From assembly GCF_963678635.1 (NCBI RefSeq), contig NC_087069.1, positions 30,854,776-30,918,775 on the forward strand: DNA of 64,000 bases, given 5' to 3'. Under the pieces are notes generated by a model. That model made no database searches. It saw only the letters and a program-made list of their open reading frames with translations, and was not told the origin of the DNA. Position numbers and translations under genes: made by a program. This DNA comes from Symsagittifera roscoffensis. Lineage: Eukaryota > Xenacoelomorpha > Acoela > Convolutidae. Position 1 is the stretch's first letter. Each line of letters starts with the position of its first letter. Positions 39,195 to 46,964 of this stretch are shown here, one piece after another.

Positions 39195-40083
39195 CTAAAC
39201 TGAACATTTTCTCAGCTCTTTTTTATAAAATTTTCCCAGAATTCCTTCTTTTTTGAGATCTTTGATGATGTATGTAGGAAGTTTTTTTGTAGATATTGCC
39301 GAAATTTCAAAAATTTCATCTGTAAACTGTGGCTTGTATCCTTTTCGGAACGGAGTATCGTTTTTCGAAATTCTAACTCTATCATCAATTGTGAATTTTG
39401 GTTTAGTATATTTCTTGAATGATTTGTAATACAATATTGATAAAAAATCACTGTTTTTCACATCTCTGGGAGATTTTCCAATTGATCGATTTTTGCGGCA
39501 GTTCAACGTAGAAACAAATTGCTGCAGTTTGGGGACAAATTTTTCACCATGATCTTCAGTGTAACGATATATTATATGTTTTAAAGACTGAATTGCTCTC
39601 TCTGCAAATGCAGCTTTTGTTTCACTCATTGTTGAGTAAACTTCAATGTCTTTCTCCTTGCAAAACTTTTTAAAAGTTCCCCCATATTCTGTTTCTTTAT
39701 CAACCCAAAGTTTTTCAGGAGTGTTTTTTCGAGAAATCATTTTTCTAAAAGCTTGTAAAGTGTCTTTGGCATACTTTGTTTTCATTGTTTGAACTCTGAC
39801 AAATCTCGAAAAAATATCTACAGCAACTAATAAATACTTGACTCCATTGTTTTGACTAGCTAACTTGTCTACAAAAGCCAAGTCCATACACCAGATTTCA
39901 TTGATATATTTAGAAAACGCTTGAAGTCTTCGGAAAGACCTGATTGGTGGACCATATTTTGTATACGATTTCTTGGTTTCTAAAAAAATTTCTAGTTTCT
40001 TTTTTGATAAACCATTCTCTTTACTCAAGTTTTAAATAGAACCGTACGCAGCTCTGCCCCTAGAATACAATCTATTCAGTCTT
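39195..40083 (-). CDS. INT: Retroviral-type integrase (INT), core frame open
   Basis: Integrates the element by a DDE transesterification. The open frame runs from 40028 to 39195 (277 codons, of which the first is TTG, not a true start). Counting from there, the catalytic acidic residues are Asp49 in CMDLAFVD, Asp110 in LWVDKETEYGG and Glu143 in AAFAERAIQSLK, inside an RNase H-like fold with DIFSRFVRVQTM. The C-terminal third (FTIDDRVRISK, PQFTDEIFEI, TYIIKDLKKEGILGKFYKKEL) fits the SH3-like DNA-binding region of integrases. No HHCC zinc finger is visible. An upstream exon probably ends at a donor AAAAG|GTAAGACTG (40084/40083); acceptors are ambiguous, the best being ATTTTTTTAG near 39977. 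This is the only long gene of the element without stop or shift. Confidence 0.9.
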
Positions 40084-40488
40084 ACCTTTTCAGATATTGA
40101 AAGGGATTCAAGTTCCTCTATCTTTTGCTTTGGCATTCTTGTTAATAACAAGTTTAGGAGGAAGTTGAGTTGCTTCCAAAATAGTAAAGTAAATATCTGG
40201 AAAACCGGTATTTTTTCGCTTTAGTGCACAATAGATTCTTTTGTATCTCGATTATCTATTATAATATTGTCTGACTGGCTGAGTTTAATTCTAGGAGAAA
40301 TCAAAATTAAATCAATAATATGCTTTTTGTTGCTCGTTTTCAGCCTCGCATTTACAGCACTGTAAACAGAATCAAAAATTTTTTGTTACATTCTCCTCTT
40401 TTTCTTGCTTTTGTTCCAATTTTTGTTTTCTTGGAATTGTATTTTGTGATTGATAAACCGAGTACGGAATTAAAACAAACTGTTCCAT
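40084..40488 (-). pseudogene. Unknown Polinton protein upstream of integrase, broken
   Basis: An ATG at 40488 opens a frame (MEQFVLIPYSVYQSQ) that is shifted near 40395 into a frame reading SAVNARLKTSNKKHIIDLIL. It shifts again near 40225 into a frame reading NTGFPDIYFTILEATQLPP and ends at a TGA at 40110-40108. The three pieces together look like one protein of about 130 residues. Similar short proteins precede the integrase in other Polintons by my recollection. It may be a separate protein or the N-terminal exon of the integrase, since a good splice donor (GGTAAGACTG) follows at once. No catalytic motif is seen. It lies 47 nt after the ATPase stop. Confidence 0.65.
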
Positions 40489-40534
40489 ACTATGTCAATC
40501 GTTTAATGACAAAAGGGTTGATGATTGTAACCCT

Positions 40535-41426
40535 TTAGTTGAATTTAAAATAAATCTTCTTTTGTGTAGAGGAGTTCTTTTTTGTGTTAGTTCTGAAATT
40601 TTTTTTCGATGTTTTAGTACGTCTTCTTTCCGAAGATCTCGAAGCTCTCCTCTTAATAGGTTTACTAAACACTCGCTCAGAAACTGAATAAAATGTTTTG
40701 GGCAATTGAGAATGAATTGTTTTCGAAGCCTTAGGGAAAATTTTTGAAATATTGGGAGAATAGTGACGTATTGGGTACTCATCGTCCAAAAACTTTGTAT
40801 CATTTCCAGCTGGTAAGTAAAATTTTGTTGGAACTGAGCCACTATTAGTGCAATACCTAAGTGAATCAACTGTTTTTGGGGTTAAATCAATATATAAATG
40901 ACCATAAGGAACGGATGTTGCATCTTGATACCACTCTTTCAATTGAGATCCTAGACCTAGTTGTTGACTTAATGTATTGATTTGTAAAACATCCCTCGGC
41001 GACTTGAACAAGACTATTTGTGTATTTTGTAACTCTACATCTCTTCCTAATTTGCTTTGATGAAATAAATTGTGTTTGATGTATATTGTATTCAGACCCC
41101 TGTGTCTCCCAGCAGTTGCAATTTTTACAAATTGTTTGGAGTTTGAAATTTTTTCACAAGAATCATCAAATATAAAAAAATACTTAGTTCCATTTTTGGG
41201 GAGAATTCCAATCATGTCAAAATCTACTCCTTGGATAAATTTAAGGTTTTTTCTTTGCATTTGACAATAAAGAGGTTGATAATGTTGATAAAAATAAAAA
41301 AATTTTGTCGATGTGGTTGAAAAGTACCAATTTTCAACCAATCAAAAAAAGATAAGATTTTCCAGATCCACTTGGTCCAACTAGGGAAATAAAAATTCGT
41401 TCTTTGCTAGATAATACTTTGTTCAT
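40535..41426 (-). pseudogene. ATPase: FtsK/HerA-type genome-packaging ATPase, frameshifted
   Basis: Packages element DNA into capsids using ATP. It begins at ATG 41426 (MNKVLSSKERIF); the Walker A motif GPSGSGKS is encoded at 41378-41355. Directly after this the frame is lost at a run of seven T. The short DWLKIGTFQP segment follows in a third frame, and from about 41300 the main frame is open to 40535. That part has Walker B (KYFFIFDD, near 41180-41161) and the conserved ATAGRHRGLNTIYIKHNLFHQ and LFKSPRD stretches. The last 45 residues are very basic (KRRASRSSERRRTK). Expected length is about 290 residues. The ATG overlaps the stop of the preceding membrane-protein gene as ATGA, which argues for shared transcription. 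Confidence 0.92.
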
Positions 41427-42147
41427 AGCTTTGGAGAAGGTAGAAAATAACCGACTGTACTTGATAAGATAGCTATCCAAACTGTTGTTTCTTCACATGT
41501 TGTGGATAACATAATTCGAACGATTGCACATACTAGCATCAAAACTATAACAAAAAATTGGCACAAAAAAACTATTACATATGCGTCCAAAGAATTTCCA
41601 TGATTTTCGTTCATGATTTTCTTCATCAAAAACAAAATTTCCTAAATTTACGGGCTTGTCACATTGATCGACCATCTTAACTCTAAAAAGAAAAAGTTGG
41701 CTATGAAATTTAATTAAGTAAGAATAATACAATTTACAATTTGTTAAAAAAACATCGAGTCCATGTTCCGTATGCAAATGCTTTTCTTTCTGCACAGCGA
41801 AGAGTTTTTGCATGACGAAATGGGTAGTTGCTAAACCTCCAATCATATTCTTCAACTTTGAATATCAAAAACTTAACTTTAGGGCAAGCGTAGTCATCCA
41901 AATTAATAATCTTTGTTTTTTACCTTTTACAAAAAATTCCGTTTTTGTGGCTTCTAGATTTTTCAATATTTTTTCATGTTCAGTATATTTTTTGTAACCA
42001 ATGCTCCAATTGATTCCATGAAGATGCTGTGTACACCAAAATGGTTGGGATGTTGGTTTGAATTTTTTGGGAGGAGGAAAAGAATATCCTTCTGTTTGTC
42101 CATCCTTATAAACTCCTAATTCTTTCACTTTATTGCTTTCGGTACAT
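41423..42147 (-). pseudogene. Unknown Polinton protein with C-terminal membrane segment
   Basis: Three frames line up as one gene. The N-terminal part (about 42134-41915) reads ELGVYKDGQTEG and FWCTQHLHGINW, with the only plausible ATG at 42147 in a shifted frame. The middle (about 41900-41750) reads NLDDYACPKVKFLIF and CAERKAFAYGTW. After an AT-rich stretch with an excellent acceptor (CTTTTTCTTTTTAG near 41687), probably an intron, comes CDKPVNLGNFVFDEE. Another frame then reads DAYVIVFLCQFFVIVLMLVC, a clear membrane helix, and STTCEETTVWIAILSSTVGY up to the stop at 41425-41423. Cys and His residues in the first half could bind a metal. No known enzyme is recognised. The stop overlaps the ATPase start. 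The gene is disabled by at least three shifts. Confidence 0.65.
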
Positions 42148-42212
42148 TAAATATCCAAAACAACTAGACTCATTCTGTAACTGTTTTCTTTGGAATTTTT
42201 TGTTTAAAATGA

Positions 42213-43090
42213 TTAACAATCAAACAATGCATATACTGATGAAGCAAATATTTTAACATATAAACAGAAAAATATTCCAGTCACGTGGCCAAGAAAGCAT
42301 GAACTGGGGAGACTAGGTGCAACATAATAATACCCAGGACCTTTTTTGTAGTAGAATTTCACAGATCCAGCAGAGTCATGTAGAATTGCATGAAGTCTAA
42401 AAATTTGCAAAAAAGTAATCCATACAGGAATTTCCGTATCCAACTAGTCCTCCAAAAGGAAATTTTTGGTCCATTTCTTTTAAATTTATGTCCGGGTCCA
42501 AAACAATACAGGTACAAAGAAATAAATTTTTTCTTCTTGTATTTGATGAGAAATCTTGCCTAATAATCTCAAAAATTCTTAGAAATTCATTCAATTTCTG
42601 TACGTTTGTTTTTTCTACAGTAAATTCGTCAATAATGATACAAGATTTTTTGAAGGTCTCTACATAACTTAGTAATGAAGGAAGCATATCAAGTAATTTA
42701 TCATACTCTTCTCTTTGTAGTTGTAAAGATTGATTATTTTTCCATTGATTTCCATTTCTACGATATTCTACAAGATCTATTTTTTTGGTATCAGATCGGT
42801 ATCATTTGTGATTTTTTCTTCTACCAGTATACAGAGTCCACTCAAAGTGAGATATTTGTGAGTCTACCTCCAAATTCTGCAAGTTTGGTAAATTTTGTGG
42901 TTCTATAATTGTTAGTGAAATTTTTTGGGACTTTTCTTCTAGAACAGTATGAAAAAATCCCAATTTTTTGTGAAGTTTTAAGAGTAAATTTCTTGAAAAA
43001 CCAATATTCCAACTCATACTGTTCAACACCAATACTAAATGAAAAATGATTTTGAGGATAAACAGTTAAATTACACAAGTTATTGTACAT
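42213..43090 (-). pseudogene. Unknown Polinton protein of about 290 residues, broken
   Basis: It starts at ATG 43090 (MYNNLCNLTVYPQN), inside the end of the preceding gene. Coherent protein follows in pieces: WFFKKFTLKTSQK, then after a shift near 42955 SLTIIEPQNLPNLQNLE and HFEWTLYTGRRKN. A TGA follows at about 42804-42802, and then in the same frame VEYRRNGNQWKNNQSLQLQ, SCIIIDEFTVEKTNVQKL and FPFGGLVGYGNSCMDYFF. One extra T near 42405 shifts the last part (LHAILHDSAGSVKFYYKKG, YALFDC), which ends at 42213. The final 25 residues are hydrophobic (HVTGIFFCLYVKIFASSVYA), possibly a membrane helix. No known domain is recognised. The position between the membrane-protein genes and the ATPase suggests a role in particle formation, but this is only inference. 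Confidence 0.65.
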
Positions 43091-43618
43091 TACAGTTCTC
43101 AACAAACATAAAGTCTCCCAAAAATTGGGACATTTCTTTGAATTCGTTCAAAGTATAGTTGGCATAGGCATTTTTTTCATTGCCTCATTCTCTTTTGCGG
43201 TGAACAGTCGAATCTGACTGTAGGGAGGTTTGTTAAAATTGTACTTCTTGATCGTGACACAAACTTGTCTTCTATTGTATGTTGCTATGTCATACACTTT
43301 GTTGCAGTTGGCAAGCTCCTGATCCATAGTTGACTCTTTGTCAGAAGTGAGTTCCAATATAGGAACGAGTCCAAGGTTTTCTGCATCGTGAATAACAGTA
43401 TTTCTAATTGCTGAGATTGCTTCTCCTTGTTTTTCACCAAGATAGACTAGCTGTCTTTTTTCGAGTTGTACCAACTCATTTTTCTTGAATAGTTGAAAAC
43501 AGGGTTCAAATTAAATTTTCCCTTTGTAGGATTTTTGGGACCGAGCAAATCTCCCAATTCTTGTTAGATTTTTTGAGAATTCAATGTAATTGGGACTTGT
43601 GTCTTTCCTTGAGTACAT
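43080..43618 (-). pseudogene. Unknown Polinton protein of about 180 residues, broken
   Basis: It starts at ATG 43618 (MYSRKDTSPNYIEF), overlapping the end of the small membrane-protein gene by 38 nt. It reads LTRIGRFARSQKSYKG, meets a TAA at 43513-43511, and continues in the same frame through KRQLVYLGEKQGEAISAIRN, LELTSDKESTMDQELANCNK and YDIATYNRRQVCVTIKKY to a TGA at 43150-43148. One missing base there puts the last part (EFKEMSQFLGDFMFVE) in another frame, ending at 43080. The N-terminus is basic; the middle is mixed and probably helical. The function is unknown. The TAA and the shift make this copy inactive. Confidence 0.68.
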
Positions 43619-43763
43619 TTTTGAATAGGAGACTAATCAGAAGAAGAGAAATGAGAGAAATAATTTTGAGATTAAATGAAATTGGAAGTAAACAATTTGA
43701 GTCATTCACTGAACCATAAAAGGAAATAGAACTATAATTGGAATTTTTGAGGGAAATTACCAT
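43581..43763 (-). CDS. Small single-pass membrane protein
   Basis: An uninterrupted 60-residue frame from ATG 43763 to TGA 43583-43581. The first half is polar (MVISLKNSNYSSISFYGSVN). It is followed by a hydrophobic segment of about 20 residues (LKIISLISLLLISLLF) and a short basic tail (KNVLKERHK), a type II/III membrane topology pattern. It is the first gene of the minus-strand block, 70 bp from the divergent start of the plus-strand gene. It overlaps the next minus-strand gene by 38 nt, which supports that both are real. No function is recognised. Confidence 0.55.
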   Translation of the reverse strand: MVISLKNSNYSSISFYGSVNDSNCLLPISFNLKIISLISLLLISLLFKNVLKERHKSQLH

Positions 43764-43832
43764 ATATGGAATTGTTTAGGCGTTAGTGTTTCAATATAAA
43801 TCCACAATTCTCAGCAAAAACCGTTGGTCCAT
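43764..43832. promoter_or_regulatory. Divergent promoter region with TATA-like box
   Basis: The 69 bp between two divergent ATGs (43763 minus, 43833 plus). TATAAA lies at 43795-43800 on the plus strand, 33-38 nt before the plus ATG; the complementary TTTATATT is at a similar distance from the minus ATG. The minus-strand genes down to the protease follow without another obvious promoter, so this may drive the late-type gene block. Confidence 0.45.
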
Positions 43833-44488
43833 ATGGCTGCAGCTATGTGTCAAGCTCTTCCCAGCTTTTATTCACAGTATTGTCAAAAATCGCTATTTAT
43901 TCCCGTTTCCAGTGACTTTGACGAAAAATATATGGTAACCAATACTTTTTGTGACTCTACCCACAATTCTTACTGTTCTTTGGAAAATTATAAGTTCCAC
44001 ATACATCTGATTGGTTCATCTATCGATCAAATTTTACAACAAATGGGTAATTTTCATTTCACATAACAAAATATCGATTTTCTTTACACTCTGTACAATT
44101 ACAGATTTTACTCGAATGTTATTTCATCAACTGGCGAAGTTTTCAATCAACTTGACAGCGCTGTTCATCACAATTTGAAATGGAAAGGAGCAGAAAAAAT
44201 GCTAAGTGTTGCAAAGAAAAGACTATAGGTTCAGACAAATTATAGATTCAGCTTTTCTAGAAAGAGTTCGTAAAGTACAAAACTCAAAACATGAACATGA
44301 TTTGTTAAAAATAATTGACCGTTTTATTGATGGTTATGAATTTGTAAATAGTGATCATGTCAATTTTTCAATAACAAACTTCTGATAATCCATCTGTTTC
44401 CTCTCATATGTTTACAAAATTACCATTAATTACCGAAAAAAAATCACCGTTGTCAAAAACATTTGCAAAAAAAAATTCAAACATGTAA
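43833..44488 (+). pseudogene. Unknown Polinton protein, plus strand, broken
   Basis: It starts at ATG 43833 (MAAAMCQALPSFYSQ). Exon 1 contains several Cys residues and ends in SSIDQILQQM. A candidate 58-bp intron (44047-44104, GGTAATTTT to CAATTACAG) follows. Coherent protein then continues in a shifted frame (NVISSTGEVFNQLDSAVHHN, KGAEKMLSVAKKRL) to TAG 44227, in another frame (DSAFLERVRKVQNSKHEHDL, LLKIIDRFIDGYEFVNSDHV) to TGA near 44384, and in a third frame (SVSSHMFTKLPLI) to TAA 44486-44488. The protein would be about 200 residues. The function is unknown; the middle is charged and probably helical. Confidence 0.62.
44047..44104 (+). other. Candidate 58-bp intron
   Basis: Donor G|GTAATTTTC and acceptor TACAATTACAG|ATTTT bracket AT-rich DNA of typical nematode intron size. 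The joined frame is off by one from the downstream coding frame, so the intron call depends on a nearby indel. Confidence 0.45.
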
Positions 44489-44519
44489 GAAAGATGTTAT
44501 ATTTCTTTTGATTTTCAAA

Positions 44520-44756
44520 AAGCTGCAAAAAATATTTCAATTTTTTTAACAAGTTGTAAAAAGTGTTTCAAAATTTTTTTGAAAAAATGCGAGAAGTGTT
44601 TCAACTTTTTTGAGAAGATGCGAAAAGTACTTTACTTTTTTTAACAAGATGCAAAAAGTGTTTCACTTTTTTCGACAAAATGCGAAAAGTGTTTCACTGT
44701 TTTCGACAAAATGTGAAAAGTGTTTCAATTTTTTCTACAAAGTGCTAAAAGTGTGT
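44520..44756. repeat. 31-bp tandem repeat array, seven to eight copies
   Basis: The unit GTGTTTCACTTTTTTCGACA followed by AAATGCGAAAA repeats with a 31-bp period: GTGTTTCA starts at 44658, 44689 and 44720. More diverged copies extend back to about 44520. The array lies just after the stop of the plus-strand unknown gene. It has T-runs alternating with A-runs on the same strand. It could be a terminator, an origin-like element or a neutral minisatellite. Confidence 0.8.
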
Positions 44757-45012
44757 ACAAGATGCAAAAACGATTAGGTAACCTTTTACTTGTGTACAGC
44801 TTTTCTAGTGTTTTTTTTCCGAATATGAGTGGAAAAAATTATTCAAGTTTCTTAAAACATGTGCCAGTTCGGAGCACTAAATTAAGTTCTGTTGTTTTTC
44901 AGTGGTTTACCCTGAACCTCTCATCTATTCTCATAATTAAAATGAAATTGAGGAAAATAATTAATTACAGAAAACGAAGTCAATACCAAACAACATTTAT
45001 TTACAAAAACAT
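44757..45012. other. AT-rich intergenic DNA, no confident gene
   Basis: A plus-strand frame of 98 codons crosses this stretch (44720-45016) but begins inside the minisatellite and has no protein-like conservation pattern. No gene is called. Confidence 0.5.
44996..45001 (-). terminator. AATAAA polyadenylation signal
   Basis: On the minus strand AATAAA lies 12 nt after the TAA (45015-45013) of the unknown gene that ends there, a normal nematode distance. Confidence 0.6.
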
Positions 45013-45504
45013 TTAATCAAAAAGCTGTCGAGCAGCAGAATAGTTCTGGAGGTTCTCTATAGAACGCAGAGCTGGACGAGGTTCCATTGCTGGTGGTTAT
45101 TGTGGAGGAGTGTTTTGAGGCGTCATTGTTTCTGAGAAACCCTCATCTTCATCTATTGTGATGGGGTTTTCGGCTGATACTGCCTGCTCCCAAGGAAAGA
45201 GGAAGTCGTCGACTGGTTGAGCTATAAATCGTGAGTCAGGAATCTCGGGGTAGTTCATTCCCACATATCAGAAACTTCTCCATCATTTGCATTTCTTCAA
45301 GTTGGTTCTCTGTCATGGAAATTTGTGTCATACGATGCTCGTTGAAGTCCCTTCGCATCACTTGCACCATGTGCCAGACTTGGATTGGGATGTCCAATCG
45401 TGCCAAAAAACTCTAGAGACTGTTTCTCGCACTTGAATTTGTACTAGATCAGGCGAAAATTCTACAGAGTACATGAGATTGCTGTTTTGCACTGAGAAAA
45501 TCAT
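45013..45504 (-). pseudogene. Unknown Polinton protein of about 160 residues, broken
   Basis: It is not visible as one long frame, but three pieces in order look strongly protein-coding. ATG 45504 opens MIFSVQNSNLMYSVEFSP and DLVQIQVRETVSRVF. After a shift near 45405, LDIPIQVWHMVQVMRRDFNE, TQISMTENQLEEMQMMEKF and a Cys follow. After another shift near 45265, MNYPEIPDSRFIAQPVDDFL and ITIDEDEGFSETMTPQNTPP lead to TAA near 45096. The same frame reads on (PRPALRSIENLQNYSAAR) to a TAA at 45015-45013. The protein is acidic and proline-rich at its end, with a helical middle. No domain is recognised. An AATAAA signal follows. It is the outermost minus-strand gene of the 45-46.6 kb pair. Confidence 0.6.
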
Positions 45505-46041
45505 TTTGAGCAATAAACTGAGTTAAAGATTAAAAACAAGAAAGAGCTGAGAGAGGAGGTAGCTGACGCGCGGAAGATAAATTGAAATTAAGGTATTTAG
45601 AGATGAGAGAGGAGGTAGTTGACGGTAGTTAAGTTGAAAATAAAATGATTTTTAGTAAGGAGTTAGGGGTACCTTCAACTCGAATGTGTGGGTTTGACCA
45701 ATCAGACTTGATTTTCCTTATTTGGATTGAAGTCGTGTCCAATCAGAATTCTGCTTCTTTTTATGGGATTCTTGGATAAAAGTCGTGTCCAATCGGAAAC
45801 AAAGCTCCATTTCGGGAATTGTCGTTTCCAATCACATAAATGTTCATTTTTGTTCTAGTTGTCTTATCCAATCAAAGAAATGTTTAAGGACTTAAATCTT
45901 CCAAATAAGTAAAAATATACACACAAGCAATTGCAAAAAAAAATGACCAAAATTTGTTTAAAGTAAAAAAAAGAATTATTGCTGATATAAGTAACAAAAG
46001 AAATAAAATTAATAAAAATAACATCTCTGCAATTTTTTTCA
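45505..46041. other. Intergenic DNA with CCAAT array
   Basis: About 540 bp without a recognisable gene. It contains two GAGAGAGGAGGTAG(C/T)TGACG copies (near 45551 and 45606) and the regularly spaced CCAAT motifs listed separately. The right part is very A/T-rich. Confidence 0.55.
45698..45872. promoter_or_regulatory. Five regularly spaced CCAATC motifs
   Basis: CCAATC starts at 45698, 45739, 45789, 45828 and 45868, at intervals of 41, 50, 39 and 40 bp, four of them within a longer GTCGTGTCCAATC-like context. CCAAT boxes are bound by NF-Y type factors in animals. The array lies upstream of the minus-strand gene that starts at 45504, so a promoter role is plausible. It could also be a degenerate tandem repeat of about 40-50 bp. 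Confidence 0.45.
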
Positions 46042-46628
46042 TCAAGTTAATTGAATTTTTTGCATGTAATCAATTAGAAATTGCTGATTTTTGAGTAGAT
46101 AGTCTAGTTCTTTGATTTTGATATAAATTTGGGAGGATAACTGAAAGGTGACGAATTTTTCAAAGCAAACTTCTGGAAATCTGATTCCAAACCGAATCAA
46201 GCAGGATTTTGAACTTTGAAAATCCTTAAAGAAATGAGGGAATAAAGAACTTTACTGAGGCGTTTTTACAAATTTGGTTTTGGATATATTATCGTACGAC
46301 TTTTTGATCAATTTCAAATTCTCGAGAATAAACAAAATTTTTTTCCTTGTGAGGTGTAATTCAGCCGTAAGTTTAAAACTTTGATACGCAATATGAGAAT
46401 CAAAAATAAACTCTTTGATTGACTAAGTTTCTCTGAAGAGACGTTTAATTAGTCGGATAACTCTGTTTTGTACAAAAAAGACGTCCAAAAATTTATGAAA
46501 AAAGTAGGAGTCAACATCAATTTCATCAATAATAAAATCAATTAAAATTTTTTTTCTTTTAAAGTAACTCGAGGAAGCTCAAATGTTTTTTGATAGACAT
46601 TTTTCAAATAATGATTAAGGCTTGTTTT
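46042..46628 (-). pseudogene. Unknown Polinton protein of about 190 residues, broken
   Basis: A minus-strand frame of 161 codons from 46527 to TGA 46044-46042 is interrupted only by TAG at 46425-46423 and TAA at 46254-46252, which is far fewer stops than expected in such AT-rich DNA. It reads DEIDVDSYFFHKFLDVFFVQ, NRVIRLIKRLFRET, FKLTAELHLTRKKILFILEN, GIRFPEVCFEKFVTFQLSSQ and IKELDYLLKNQQFLIDYM. Upstream, after a shift in a run of eight A near 46555, YLKNVYQKTFELPRVTLKEK continues back to a stop at 46629, with no ATG in that frame. It is lysine- and phenylalanine-rich and probably helical. No domain is recognised. Confidence 0.58.
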
Positions 46629-46964
46629 TTATATAATAAACAGTCAGTTCACTTTTAGGAAATGCTCGATTCTGTTTGGTTGATTTCCAACAAACAGTGA
46701 TACTAAAAGAATACTCAAATCTGATTGGTTGATTTTCTCTAATAAAAAGCAAAAAAAAAACTTATATCATTCTGATTTACTTTTACGTTAAAAGCAACTA
46801 CTTTGTATAACTACTTGGAATAAATTGCAACTACTTTTAACAATTCAAAATAAGTAAAAATTATTTTCATTAAATTTTTGCAACAATTTAAATCTCCCAA
46901 TTTTGTAGGTACCACGTATTTTTAATTAAATTTGATACAAACTAAATATCTTACTTTTTTTCAG
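46629..46964. promoter_or_regulatory. Upstream region of polymerase gene
   Basis: AT-rich DNA between two divergent genes. It contains two GGTTGATTT motifs (near 46678 and 46727), the second as ATTGGTTGATTTT, which is an inverted CCAAT box. It also contains an imperfect palindrome with perfect 7-bp arms, CTGTTTG...CAAACAG (46672-46697). It ends in a strong 3' splice-site sequence, CTTTTTTTCAG, immediately before the polymerase ATG, which suggests a 5' UTR intron or leader trans-splicing. No gene is seen. Confidence 0.5.

Noticed and set aside
40320-40538. 72-codon plus-strand frame with hydrophobic content
   Set aside because: It is opposite a minus-strand coding region with coherent protein in three frames; the plus frame is a shadow.
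44720-45016. 98-codon plus-strand frame
   Set aside because: It begins inside the 31-bp minisatellite and runs into the end of a better supported minus-strand gene.
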